NCBI GenBank assembly: GCA_003151475.1 | Contig: PLXQ01000054.1 | Location: 169,228-233,227 of the forward strand | Reading direction: 5' to 3' | Source: Acidimicrobiaceae bacterium | Lineage (GTDB): Bacteria; Actinomycetota; Acidimicrobiia; Acidimicrobiales; UBA8190 | DNA: 64,000 nt | Part shown: positions 1 through 12,752 of the stretch, in pieces | Position numbering within the stretch: the first letter of the stretch is position 1 | Layout: every line of letters starts with the position of its first letter | Notes under the pieces: generated by a model | Told to the model about the DNA's origin: nothing | The model's database searches: none | What the model saw: the letters and a program-made list of their open reading frames with translations, nothing else | Position numbers and translations under genes: made by a program

Positions 1-1
1 C

Positions 2-232
2 CCGCCCAAGGGGACGATGTTCGTCTGGGCCCCCATCCCCGAGCCCTACCGCGAGATGGGGTCACTCGAGTTCTCCTCCTTCTTGGTGTCCGAAGCCGAG
101 GTGGCCACCTCACCCGGTGTCGGTTTCGGTCCCGGAGGCGACGGCCATGTGCGGTTCGCCCTGATCGAGAACGAGCAACGGATCGGCCAGGCGGTGCGCA
201 ACCTGCGCCGGGCCCTGCCCAAACTGCAGTAG
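2..232 (+). CDS. C-terminal end of a PLP-dependent aminotransferase (partial)
   Basis: This reading frame is open from the left edge of the window, so only about the last 76 residues are present. The sequence contains [10 protein letters not shown] followed by a segment ending in [10 protein letters not shown]. This matches the C-terminus of class I/II fold-type-I aminotransferases of the alanine/LL-diaminopimelate group (AlaC-like), in which the small domain ends with the R-F-A-L-I-E-N signature and its substrate carboxylate-binding arginine. It would transfer an amino group between an amino acid and a 2-oxo acid in the cytoplasm. The ATG at 17 is internal, because the codons before it (PPKGT) continue the family pattern. 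The exact substrate cannot be told from this fragment. Confidence 0.8.
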   Translation, partial: PPKGTMFVWAPIPEPYREMGSLEFSSFLVSEAEVATSPGVGFGPGGDGHVRFALIENEQRIGQAVRNLRRALPKLQ

Positions 233-235
233 GTC

Positions 236-610
236 TCAGCCGGTCACGGCGGCCACGAAGGCGTCGGGGTCTTCCAAGCTGAGAGCCAGATAGTGCATGC
301 GGACGGGGAGGCCCACGGCCCTGGCGCGCGCCGGGGGCTCGAGGTCGATGCCGACAATGCCGGTGGTGGTCCCGTTCACGAGCCAGCGCCCCCGCCAGCC
401 GTGGACGCCGATGCCGCCGACCATACCTGTGACCGGGCGGGCACCGGTGATGGCCGTGCGGGCGATGTCGGCCTGGAAGGCCCATCCCATGCGGACCTTC
501 ATCTCGGTACCGTCGAGTTCCACACCCGAACGACGCGGCCCCATACCGAGGACGATGAGTAAGAGGCGGAGCGACCCGTAGCGGATGGCGAATTTCTGGG
601 AGGTGGTCAC
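236..610 (-). CDS. Conserved hypothetical protein, possible bacterial PH-like fold
   Basis: A 124-residue protein with no recognised catalytic motif. The sequence alternates short hydrophobic strands with glycine turns, and a GVHGWRGRW segment near residue 70 followed by WLVNG resembles small actinobacterial proteins proposed to have a pleckstrin-homology-like beta-sandwich. The N-terminal segment is basic with a short hydrophobic stretch (LRLLLIVLG), but there is no convincing transmembrane helix. It converges on the aminotransferase gene with 3 bases between the stop codons and is followed upstream by a TetR gene on the same strand. Function unknown; the fold suggestion is inference. Confidence 0.6.
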   Translation of the reverse strand: MTTSQKFAIRYGSLRLLLIVLGMGPRRSGVELDGTEMKVRMGWAFQADIARTAITGARPVTGMVGGIGVHGWRGRWLVNGTTTGIVGIDLEPPARARAVGLPVRMHYLALSLEDPDAFVAAVTG

Positions 611-637
611 GGCGGCCAGTGTCGCACCGGCCTGCGG

Positions 638-1261
638 TCAACCGGCGGCGCGGCCCAACCGTCGTTGGGCGGCGGCGGGGGAGAGGATGCCCTCGAGGCA
701 GAACGATGCCGCCGAACGGGCGGCGTCGTCGGCCGAACGGCCCTGTTCGAGAACGAGCACTCGGGCCAGGTAGGCGGTCACGCCCAAGATGGCGTGGGTG
801 AGAACGAGTGGGTCGTCGCGCCGGATCATCCCCGCCGCGATGCCGGCCTTCACGTGGGGCAGCGCGTCGGCGACAGCCTGCTCTTCGCCTTGGCGGATGA
901 GGTCGGCGAAGCGTTCCTCGGTCCGGGCGAACTCGAGCAGGACGAAGAGGTGCCGGTTGTCGTCGAGCCAGGCCACCGACGCTCCGATCCCCGCTTCGAT
1001 GCGCCGGACGGGATCGGGTTCGTCGGCCACGGCCTGGCGCTGCGCCCGGCGCAGATCGCGTTGGGAGTCGGCCAGGATCTGGCGGAAGAGCTCCTCCTTG
1101 GAGGCGAAGTACCAGTAAAAGACACCCTTGCCCACCCCGAGACCGTCGACGATGTCGGTCACCGATGTCGGGTGGTATCCCTGGGCGGCGAATTGGTGGG
1201 CGGCGAAGTCGGTCAGCTGCAAGCGCCGCCTCTCCCCCCGAGCGGTCAACCGGCGTGCCAC
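638..1261 (-). CDS. TetR/AcrR-family transcriptional regulator
   Basis: A 207-residue protein with the usual TetR length. The N-terminal helix-turn-helix lies at about residues 15-60: AAHQFAAQGY, then TSVTDIVDGLGVGKGVFYWYFASKEEL, ending in the FYWYF-xxKEEL signature of the recognition helix and helix 4. The remaining helical domain should bind an unknown ligand and form the dimer. It is transcribed away from the acyltransferase gene with only 54 bases between the start codons, so that shared region probably holds its operator and lipid metabolism is a plausible target. The ligand and targets cannot be read from the sequence. Confidence 0.88.
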   Translation of the reverse strand: MARRLTARGERRRLQLTDFAAHQFAAQGYHPTSVTDIVDGLGVGKGVFYWYFASKEELFRQILADSQRDLRRAQRQAVADEPDPVRRIEAGIGASVAWLDDNRHLFVLLEFARTEERFADLIRQGEEQAVADALPHVKAGIAAGMIRRDDPLVLTHAILGVTAYLARVLVLEQGRSADDAARSAASFCLEGILSPAAAQRRLGRAAG

Positions 1262-1315
1262 AAGATGACGCTACGGGGGGCCTCGCGTCGCGGTCAATGA
1301 GCGGGGCCACAGACA

Positions 1316-2116
1316 ATGTCCCCGTCACCGATCCGTCGGGCGCGCTACCGTGGGCCTGTGGCCTATTGGGTGCTGAAATGCCTGCTCAGCCCCATCTTCC
1401 GGCTGTTCTGGCGGGTGGAGGTGGAGGGTCGGGAAAACGTTCCCCGCACCGGCGCGGCCGTGCTCGCCCCCAATCACGTCTCGTTCTGCGACTCGCTGTT
1501 CATGCCGCTCGTGATCCGCCGGCGGGTGACCTTCGTGGCCAAGGCCGAGTACTTCGATTCTTGGAAGACGGCCTGGTTCTTCCGCGCCGCCGGCCAGATC
1601 CCCATGCGGCGCGAGGGCGGGAGCGCGTCGGAGCGGGCCCTGGCCACGGCCCGAGACGTCCTGAACGGGGGAGGGATCCTCGGCATCTATCCCGAAGGGA
1701 CCCGCTCGCCCGACGGCCGGCTCTACCGCGGCCATACCGGCGTGGCCCGGTTGGCCCTCGGCTGCGCAGTGCCCGTCATCCCCGTCGGGATGGTGGGGAC
1801 GACCGACGTCCAGCCCCGGGGCTCGAACATGATGCGTCCGTTCCGGCGGGTCACTATCCGCTTCGGCCCGCCGCTCGACGTGGCCCGCTTCGACGGCACC
1901 TCGTCCTCCGATCCGCTGACGCTGCGGGCGGTGACCGACGAGCTGATGTTCGAGATCCGCCGGCTGTCGGGCCAGGTCTACGTGGACCGCTACGCCAAGC
2001 GCCACGGCGTCATCGGCGGTGCCGACATCGCCGCCGTGCACGCCACCGCCGGCGTGGGCGCCGGACCGGGCCCTTCGTCGCCGCCCCCGGCCGACTCGTC
2101 GGAATCCGCCGCCTGA
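1316..2116 (+). CDS. 1-acyl-sn-glycerol-3-phosphate acyltransferase (PlsC family)
   Basis: A 266-residue acyltransferase that would add an acyl chain from acyl-CoA or acyl-ACP to lysophosphatidic acid or a related acceptor at the membrane. The four family motifs are visible: NHVSFCDS (the HX4D catalytic motif, about residue 53), the glycine/arginine motif around IPMRREGG, YPEGTRS (motif III, about residue 124) and a PVIPVGM motif (motif IV). A hydrophobic N-terminal segment (YWVLKCLLSPIFRLFW) likely associates with the membrane. A GTG at 1358 is an alternative start that would give a more typical N-terminus. The tail is a low-complexity alanine/proline stretch. Divergent from the TetR gene. 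Confidence 0.88.
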   Translation: MSPSPIRRARYRGPVAYWVLKCLLSPIFRLFWRVEVEGRENVPRTGAAVLAPNHVSFCDSLFMPLVIRRRVTFVAKAEYFDSWKTAWFFRAAGQIPMRREGGSASERALATARDVLNGGGILGIYPEGTRSPDGRLYRGHTGVARLALGCAVPVIPVGMVGTTDVQPRGSNMMRPFRRVTIRFGPPLDVARFDGTSSSDPLTLRAVTDELMFEIRRLSGQVYVDRYAKRHGVIGGADIAAVHATAGVGAGPGPSSPPPADSSESAA

Positions 2117-2128
2117 CGCGGCGCTGCG

Positions 2129-3874
2129 CTATCCGAAGGTGAAGTCGTAGGCCTTGACACCGGGCGACGCGTTCAGCGTCAGTGTGGCCGTCTGGTAGGG
2201 ACCACTCACCAGTGTGTAGAGCCGGGGTAGACCCGACACGGTGATCGTCTTCGTGTGCTTGGCGTCCACCGACACATTGAGAGTTCCGGAGCCGCCGAGC
2301 ACCAGATAGACGTCGTCGGCCTCGAAGGACAGTTCGATCCGGGCCCCCGTTCCCGCCGTCATGTCCTGCGATCCCGCTGTCCACGTCCCGGCCAGGGCGA
2401 AGAAGTCCTGAGCCAGCGTCGCCGGGAACTGGTAGTTCGACGCCTTTTCGGGCAGCACCGATGTGTTGGCGATGTTGGGCAGCTGGTACTTGTAGCCGAG
2501 GTACGTCTCGGGCGTGAGCGGATTGACGGGCGTCCGGTTCGGCACCCCGGTAGCGGGAGGAAGATGGAGCTTCGGATGGGCGGCCACCAGAAGCTTGCGG
2601 ATGAGTGACTCGGTCCCGGTGTAGTCACCTTCACCGACAGCGACACTTCGTATCTGTCCGGTCGAGTCGATCAGGTAGTCCGACGGCCAACCCTGGTTGT
2701 CGTAGGCGTCCCAGGTCTTGTAGTTGTTGTCGACGGCGATGGGGTAGCGCACTCCCAGCTGGTGCGAGGCGGTCACGATGTTCGACACCACATGCTCGAA
2801 GGCGAACTCGGGCGTGTGCACACCCACGACCTCGAGACCGTCGGAGTGGTACCGGTTGTACCAGGCCTCCACGTGGGGAAGCGATCGCTGGCAGTTGATG
2901 CAGGAGTAGGTCCAGAAGTCGACCAGGACGACCTTGCCCTTGAGCGCCGTCAACGACAGGGGCTCGCCTCCCGATGTGTTGAGCCACGTGGTCAACCCCG
3001 TGAAAGCGGGCGCCTTCCCGCAGCGGACAAGGGTTGGTCCCGTTCCGTCCACGCAGTTCGTCAGCTTCTTCGTCGCCGTGGTGGCGCCCTGCAGGGCATG
3101 GAGTTGCTTTTCGGCGTAGGAGTTCCCCTCGATCGTCCGCTGTAGTGCGCTCGTGTACCCGGGGACGGCCGTCTGTAAGAAGTTGGCCCAGTTGAAGGCC
3201 AGAACCACGGTCATGACCACCAGCACGATCCCCCCGACCCGCCGGGCCATGACGGCGTGGGACCGGAAGCCGGACACTCTTTCGGCCACCCGCTGGCCGG
3301 CCAGGGCGAAGGCGAGGAGCGGTACCGCCGCCCCGGCGGCGAAGTCGGCGGTGAGGATGACACTGCTGAAGCCGACCATGTGGTTGGCGCTCACCACGGT
3401 GATGGCCGTGAGCACGGGCCCGGCACAGGGAACGAAGAGGACACCGAGACCGAGGCCGAGAACGAAGGCCCCCTTGTTGCCCGTGGCCTGCCGTCGCGCC
3501 ACCCGGGCGAAGGGCCGCTCGAGGAGCTCGCCGAGGGCGGGGACGATCAGACCCACGGCCACGACGCCGAGGATCACCAGCCCGATGTCGCGCAGGAGGT
3601 CCTGGGGCAGATGGAGCGCGCTCAGCAATTCCGACCCGACGAGGGTGAAGACGCTGAAGCTGAGGATCAGCCCGCCGATCACGGCATAGGCCCGCAGCCG
3701 GTGATTCTTGCGAGTGGTGCTCGTGAGAGTGGCGGTCGCCCCCGCCGGCGCCGCACCGATCAAGGTCGGTCCCGTCGTGCTCGCCACCAGGACCACCGGG
3801 AGCACGGGCAAGATGCAGGGGGAGATCCCGGCCACCATCCCGGCCACGAAAGCGATCAGGTACAACACGAACAC
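2129..3874 (-). CDS. dipZ: DipZ-like fusion: CcdA membrane electron carrier plus TlpA-type thioredoxin
   Basis: A 581-residue fusion that would carry reducing equivalents across the membrane to extracytoplasmic disulfides. Residues 1-240 form a CcdA/DsbD-beta domain with six predicted helices; its redox cysteines lie in SPCILP (Cys20) and VPCAGP (Cys150). After a linker, residues about 290-430 are a TlpA/AhpC-like thioredoxin fold with FWTYSCINCQR (Cys325 and Cys328). The last 140 residues form a beta-rich domain as in mycobacterial DipZ. The frame starts at a GTG preceded by GGGGAAGG. The gene is convergent with plsC (12 bases). The fusion joins the internal and external halves of the relay in one chain. 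Confidence 0.88.
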   Translation of the reverse strand: MFVLYLIAFVAGMVAGISPCILPVLPVVLVASTTGPTLIGAAPAGATATLTSTTRKNHRLRAYAVIGGLILSFSVFTLVGSELLSALHLPQDLLRDIGLVILGVVAVGLIVPALGELLERPFARVARRQATGNKGAFVLGLGLGVLFVPCAGPVLTAITVVSANHMVGFSSVILTADFAAGAAVPLLAFALAGQRVAERVSGFRSHAVMARRVGGIVLVVMTVVLAFNWANFLQTAVPGYTSALQRTIEGNSYAEKQLHALQGATTATKKLTNCVDGTGPTLVRCGKAPAFTGLTTWLNTSGGEPLSLTALKGKVVLVDFWTYSCINCQRSLPHVEAWYNRYHSDGLEVVGVHTPEFAFEHVVSNIVTASHQLGVRYPIAVDNNYKTWDAYDNQGWPSDYLIDSTGQIRSVAVGEGDYTGTESLIRKLLVAAHPKLHLPPATGVPNRTPVNPLTPETYLGYKYQLPNIANTSVLPEKASNYQFPATLAQDFFALAGTWTAGSQDMTAGTGARIELSFEADDVYLVLGGSGTLNVSVDAKHTKTITVSGLPRLYTLVSGPYQTATLTLNASPGVKAYDFTFG

Positions 3875-4032
3875 GGCGGGCGCATCCTTCCCCGGGGGCG
3901 GCGTTTTTGTTCAGACCGGGTCATCGTACGGAAACGGGGGCCGGATATGGCATCGGGTACAGCGGGGCCAGGAGCTTATGAAATCAGTGGTTGGGAAGGA
4001 TCCGCCGAAGGTGCGCCGATAGTGTGCCGTCT

Positions 4033-6111
4033 ATGTCGGTGAGTGCCTCTGAGGCCGAAACCCGCGCTCCAGGCTCACCGCCGCAGCTGTCCAAGGCGCA
4101 GATCCGTCTCGTCATGGTGGGCCTGCTGTCCGGCTTGCTCCTCGCCTCGCTCGATCAGACGATCGTGGCCACGGCGCTGCCCACCATCGCGTCGGACCTC
4201 CACGGTCTCTCGCACCTGACATGGGTGGTCACGGCCTACCTGCTGGCGTCGACGGCGTCGACACCGCTGTGGGGCAAGCTCGGCGACCAGTACGGTCGCA
4301 AGTTCTTCTTCCAGGCCGCCATCGGCATCTTCCTGGTCGGATCCGTCTTATCCGGGCTCAGCTCCGACATGCTCGAGCTCATCCTCTTCCGCGCCGTCCA
4401 GGGCCTCGGTGCCGGAGGGCTCATCGTGGGCGCCATGGCGTCGGTGGGCGACGTCGTCGCCCCGCGCGATCGTGGTCGCTACCAAGGGGTCTTCGGTTCT
4501 GTCTTCGCCGTCTCCAGCGTTCTCGGCCCGCTCATCGGCGGCTTCTTCGTCGACAGGCTGTCCTGGCACTGGATCTTCTATGTGAACGTCCCCATCGGTC
4601 TTGTCGCCCTGTTGGTCACCTCGGCCGTTCTTCCGGCGTCGGCCGTCCGCGTCCACCATGTCATCGACTACGCCGGCACCGTGCTCTTGGCGCTCGCCGC
4701 CACCGGCTTGATCCTGCTCACCAGTCTGGGGGGAAACACCTACGCCTGGCTCTCGGCCCCCATCGTCATCATGGGCGTGGCGTCGGTCGTCCTCATCGTG
4801 GCCTTCCTGCGGGTGGAGCGCCGGGCGGCCGAACCCATCATCCCCCTGCCGCTGCTGCACAACAGGACGTTCAGCTCGACCTCCGCGATCGGCTTCGTCG
4901 TCGGCTTCGCCATGTTCGGTGCCATCACCTTCCTTCCCCTCTACATGCAGGTGGTGAAAGGCCTCAGCCCCACCATCTCGGGACTGCGGCTCACTCCGCT
5001 CATGGGCGGTCTTTTGATCACCTCCGTGAGCTCGGGCCAGATCATCAGCCGTTGGGGCCGCTACAAGGTCTTTCCCATCGTGGGCTCGGCCGTCACCACG
5101 GTGGGGCTGTTCGTGTTGTCGCGCGTCAGTCCCACCACCGGGTGGCTGGAGCTGTCGGCGGGGATGCTCATCCTCGGCCTCGGCATCGGCATGGTTCTCC
5201 CCGTCCTCGTCATCGCCGTCCAGAACGCCGTGGATTACAAGGACCTGGGCACGGCCACGTCGGGGACGACCTTCTTCCGTTCCATCGGCGCCTCGTTCGG
5301 TGTCGCCATCTTCGGCGCCATCTTCTCCAACACCCTTCTGGGCAATATCCGGGCCTCGATCGGCCATGTCCAGTTCCCCGCCGGCCTGTCGGTCACCGGC
5401 GGCGTGAGCCCGGCTCAGTTGAAGGCGCTCACCCCGGCGGTCCGCCACGTCCTCGTCACCGGCTACTCCCATTCTCTCCAGACCGTCTTCCTGGCCGCCG
5501 TGCCCGTGGCGCTCCTCGCCTTCGCCCTCACCTGGTTTTTACCCGAGGTACCGCTGCGCCGCACCACCTCGGTCACCGACCCGGCCGACACCCTGGCCCC
5601 GACCGCCATCCCCCACACGAGCAGCTCCCGCGACGAGATCGCCCGCGCCCTGAGTGTCCTGGCGCGCCGCGAGAACCGTGAACAGATCTACCGCTGGCTG
5701 GCCACCGAAGCCGCCCTTGCCCTCTCCCCGGCGGCGTGCTGGTTGATGCTGCGGGTCGACGGCCACGAAAACGCCACCGCCGGTGAACTGGCCGACCATC
5801 TCCATGTGCCGGCGGCGGCCGTCTCCCGGCTCGGTCAGGAGCTCGGTCGGCTTGGCCTCATCGAGCTGGGCCCGGGAACCGACGGTGCCGCCGGCGGTGC
5901 CGCTGGCCATTTCACGGTGACCCCGTCCGGACGCGCCGCCCTCGACCGGCTCAGCGCGGCCCGTCGCCGTGGTCTCGAGGAGCTCCTCGGCGGCTGGTCG
6001 CCCGAAGAGCACGACGAGGTCGTCCAGATGGTTGCCCGCCTGGCGTCGGACCTTATGTCCAACGCCCTGGCCGACCCGGCCATGGTGGCACCGCCCTCCG
6101 AGCCCGCCTGA
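4033..6111 (+). CDS. DHA2-family (14-helix) MFS drug exporter with C-terminal MarR-like domain
   Basis: About 692 residues. The N-terminal 510 residues are an EmrB/QacA-type proton-drug antiporter with LDQTIVATALPTI in helix 1 (the DHA2 motif), GKLGDQYGRK in the 2-3 loop (motif A) and a VLGPLIGG-like motif C in helix 5. After the last helix comes a cytoplasmic segment of about 190 residues. Its part around ATAGELADHLHVPAAAVSRL, followed by LGLIEL and a TPSGRAAL wing, looks like a MarR-type winged helix. The start is taken at the ATG at 4033 because the residues before it are not MFS-like; a start at 3991 is possible. The fusion could let the pump's own tail sense substrate or bind DNA, which is inference. 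Confidence 0.85.
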   Translation: MSVSASEAETRAPGSPPQLSKAQIRLVMVGLLSGLLLASLDQTIVATALPTIASDLHGLSHLTWVVTAYLLASTASTPLWGKLGDQYGRKFFFQAAIGIFLVGSVLSGLSSDMLELILFRAVQGLGAGGLIVGAMASVGDVVAPRDRGRYQGVFGSVFAVSSVLGPLIGGFFVDRLSWHWIFYVNVPIGLVALLVTSAVLPASAVRVHHVIDYAGTVLLALAATGLILLTSLGGNTYAWLSAPIVIMGVASVVLIVAFLRVERRAAEPIIPLPLLHNRTFSSTSAIGFVVGFAMFGAITFLPLYMQVVKGLSPTISGLRLTPLMGGLLITSVSSGQIISRWGRYKVFPIVGSAVTTVGLFVLSRVSPTTGWLELSAGMLILGLGIGMVLPVLVIAVQNAVDYKDLGTATSGTTFFRSIGASFGVAIFGAIFSNTLLGNIRASIGHVQFPAGLSVTGGVSPAQLKALTPAVRHVLVTGYSHSLQTVFLAAVPVALLAFALTWFLPEVPLRRTTSVTDPADTLAPTAIPHTSSSRDEIARALSVLARRENREQIYRWLATEAALALSPAACWLMLRVDGHENATAGELADHLHVPAAAVSRLGQELGRLGLIELGPGTDGAAGGAAGHFTVTPSGRAALDRLSAARRRGLEELLGGWSPEEHDEVVQMVARLASDLMSNALADPAMVAPPSEPA

Positions 6112-6170
6112 TTCGGCCCCGGCCTGACGCAGCCCTGACCTGATTCAGCCCTGACCTGATTCAGCTCTGG
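6107..6170. repeat. Short direct repeats spanning both stop codons of a convergent gene pair
   Basis: The unit CCTGATTCAGCCCTGA (16 bp) occurs at 6139-6154 and again, diverged in its second half, at 6155-6170. A related CCTGATTC begins at 6107 and contains the MFS stop codon. The core TGATTCA reads as TGA on both strands: the last copy supplies the glpK stop (6161-6163) and the first supplies the MFS stop. Confidence 0.75.
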
Positions 6171-7684
6171 TCGGCCGAGGCCCAGCCGACCGACCGCTCG
6201 ACGGCTCTCCGCCAGCCGCTGTGGGCGGTGTCGGCGGCCACGGGCGACGCCTCCGCCGTGAACGACCTCTCGAGCGCCCAGATCTCCGACAGCTCGCTGG
6301 TCGATCCCCACACCCCTTCGGCCAGGCCGGCCAACCAGGCGGCGCCCAGCGCGGTGGTCTCACTCGTGCCCGGTCGCTCAACCGGTATACGGATCTGGTC
6401 GGCCTGCATCTGCAGCAGCAGGTCCATCACCGACGCCCCGCCGTCCACCCGTAGGGCCGAGACACCTCCGCCCACCTCGCTCATGGCCTCGACCACGTCG
6501 CGCACCTGGAAAGCCATGGCCTCGATCACGGCCCGGCCGATATGGGCGGCGCCCACACCCCGGGTGATGCCGGTGATGGTGCCCCGGGCATAGGGATCCC
6601 ACCACGGACTCCCGAGCCCGGTGAAGGCGGGCACCACGTAGACGCCCTCGCTCGACTCCACCTGTCGGGCCAGTGCTTCGATCTCGGCCGACTCCCTGAT
6701 CAGCCCGAGCCCGTCGCGCAGCCACTGCACGGCCGCCCCCGTCACGAACACCGCCCCCTCGAGCGCGTAGGCCACCGGTGACGAGCCGCCGTGCTCGCCC
6801 AGGTCCCACGCCATGGTGGTCAGCAGTCCCTCCGAAGGCGGCGGGCACGCCTCACCGACGTTCAACAGCACAAAGCTGCCGGTCCCATAGGTGACCTTGG
6901 CCATCCCGGCGGAAAAGCACGCCTGGCCGAACAGCGCCGCCTGCTGGTCTCCGGCCACCCCGCTCACGGCCACCCCGGCCAACGGGGAACCGGGCCCGGC
7001 CAGATCCCCGCTCACCATCCCGAAGCGGCCGCACGAAGGTTGCACCGTCGGCAGCGCCCGCAGCGGCACCCCGAAGATCTGGCCCAGCTCGTCGGACCAC
7101 TCCCGGTTCCGGATGTCGTAGAGCAGCGTCCGGCTGGCGTTGGTGGCGTCGGTCACGACCGCCCCCCCGTTCGTTCCCCCGGTCAGATTCCAGATCAGCC
7201 AGCTGTCGACCGTCCCGAGCACGAGCTCGGCGTTGTCCTGCACCGCACCATCGGTCAGCAGCCACGCCATCTTGGTGGCCGAGAAGTAGGGGTCGAGCAC
7301 GAGGCCGGTCTTCTCCCGGACGACGCCGAGGTGCCCGGCGGCCCGCAGCTCGTCGCACCGTCCGGCCGTCCGCCGGTCCTGCCAGACGATGGCCCGGTGC
7401 AGCACCTCGCCCGTCGACCGGTCCCAGGCCACCACCGTCTCGCGCTGGTTGGTGATCCCGATCCCGGCGATCGCCTGTCCGGCCGCCGCCTGCCGCCGGC
7501 CCACCTCGCTCACCGTCGCCGCCACCGCCGTCCAGATCTCGACGGGGTCGTGCTCCACCCATCCGGGCCGGGGGAAGTACTGCCTGATCTCGCGGTACGA
7601 GACGTCGACCACCTTCCCGCCCTCGTCCACGGCCAGGGCCCGGACCCCCGTCGTCCCGGCATCGATGGCGATCACGCAGCCCAC
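6161..7684 (-). CDS. glpK: Glycerol kinase (FGGY family)
   Basis: A 507-residue carbohydrate kinase that phosphorylates glycerol to sn-glycerol 3-phosphate with ATP. The N-terminal phosphate-1 loop reads VIAIDAGTTGVRA, followed by VEHDPVEIW and ITNQRETVVAWD, both typical of GlpK. The second FGGY domain contains VAGDQQAALFGQ, TYGTGSFVLLN and LRVDGGASVMD (the adenosine-binding region). The GTG at 7684 was chosen because the family begins immediately before VIAIDAGTT; the longer reading from 7747 adds 21 unrelated residues. It is transcribed away from nrdJ and ends in the repeat shared with the MFS gene. No glpF or glpD is adjacent. Confidence 0.92.
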   Translation of the reverse strand: MGCVIAIDAGTTGVRALAVDEGGKVVDVSYREIRQYFPRPGWVEHDPVEIWTAVAATVSEVGRRQAAAGQAIAGIGITNQRETVVAWDRSTGEVLHRAIVWQDRRTAGRCDELRAAGHLGVVREKTGLVLDPYFSATKMAWLLTDGAVQDNAELVLGTVDSWLIWNLTGGTNGGAVVTDATNASRTLLYDIRNREWSDELGQIFGVPLRALPTVQPSCGRFGMVSGDLAGPGSPLAGVAVSGVAGDQQAALFGQACFSAGMAKVTYGTGSFVLLNVGEACPPPSEGLLTTMAWDLGEHGGSSPVAYALEGAVFVTGAAVQWLRDGLGLIRESAEIEALARQVESSEGVYVVPAFTGLGSPWWDPYARGTITGITRGVGAAHIGRAVIEAMAFQVRDVVEAMSEVGGGVSALRVDGGASVMDLLLQMQADQIRIPVERPGTSETTALGAAWLAGLAEGVWGSTSELSEIWALERSFTAEASPVAADTAHSGWRRAVERSVGWASADQS

Positions 7685-7816
7685 GGCGGGGGACCCTACA
7701 TCTGGGGGTCCGGACCAGGCCGATGACCCAAATCGAGCCCTTTCCACGTGAATCGACGCACGAACAAAAAGTTTCCCAAATGGCCCGTCACCAGGGCCGA
7801 CAGGGAGGTCCTTCCG

Positions 7817-7846
7817 TTGACAGCGTCGTAACTACAGTGCTGTAAT
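7817..7846 (+). promoter_or_regulatory. Putative sigma70-type promoter of nrdJ overlapped by a palindrome
   Basis: TTGACA at 7817-7822 is followed after 18 bases by TGTAAT at 7841-7846, a good match to the housekeeping -35/-10 pattern. The palindrome TACAG-TG-CTGTA (7833-7844) overlaps the -10 element, where a bound repressor would block RNA polymerase. No other promoter-like pair was seen between glpK and nrdJ on this strand. Confidence 0.55.
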
Positions 7847-7880
7847 GACTACCGCATCTCGTGGGTGGGGGTCCGACCGA

Positions 7881-7896
7881 CCACAACATCTTGTGG
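7881..7896 (+). promoter_or_regulatory. NrdR-like box upstream of nrdJ
   Basis: CCACAACATCTTGTGG has perfect 6-bp arms around a 4-base centre. It resembles the NrdR operators of actinobacterial ribonucleotide reductase promoters (CACAA...TTGTG core). Its centre lies 50 bp, about five helical turns, from the centre of the palindrome at 7833-7844, which fits the paired-site arrangement known for NrdR. No nrdR gene is present in the window. Confidence 0.55.
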
Positions 7897-7951
7897 TTTG
7901 GAGGATTCGCTTGCGGCTTAGACTCTGAACAGAGGAAGGGTGGATAGATCA

Positions 7952-12457
<4,506 letters not shown>

Positions 12458-12752
12458 ATGCGAGATCACGCGCGTTGTGCTCGACATTCTGGGGCAAGCG
12501 TCATGGAAGACCGCTCACGGTGGCATCACCAGCCTCGAACGCTGACAGGGGCGCGCTTTGCCGGCACGCACACCCCTAATCCCGGCATTGGCCAAGGCGT
12601 GGTTAGGGATGGGAGAAGCACGACGTGGGTGAAGCACCGGAGGGTCTAAAGGAGATCACCAGCGGCGCGCTGCCGACCGGCTCGGTTGTCCCCCAGGCTC
12701 GTCAGCTTGGCCATACTCAAGGCCGAGGCCGGGCGATTAGGGAGCGGGGTAA
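12458..12752. other. Intergenic region between nrdJ and a convergent membrane-protein gene
   Basis: No gene-like reading frame is supported here. A weak inverted repeat pairs CCCTAA near 12571 with TTAGGG near 12603, which could form part of a terminator for nrdJ, but there is no T-tract. I see no tRNA or other recognisable RNA. Confidence 0.4.

Noticed and set aside
7685-7951. Cobalamin riboswitch before nrdJ
   Set aside because: A B12-dependent enzyme invites the idea, but I found no B12-box-like core; the region is explained by a promoter and an NrdR-like box.
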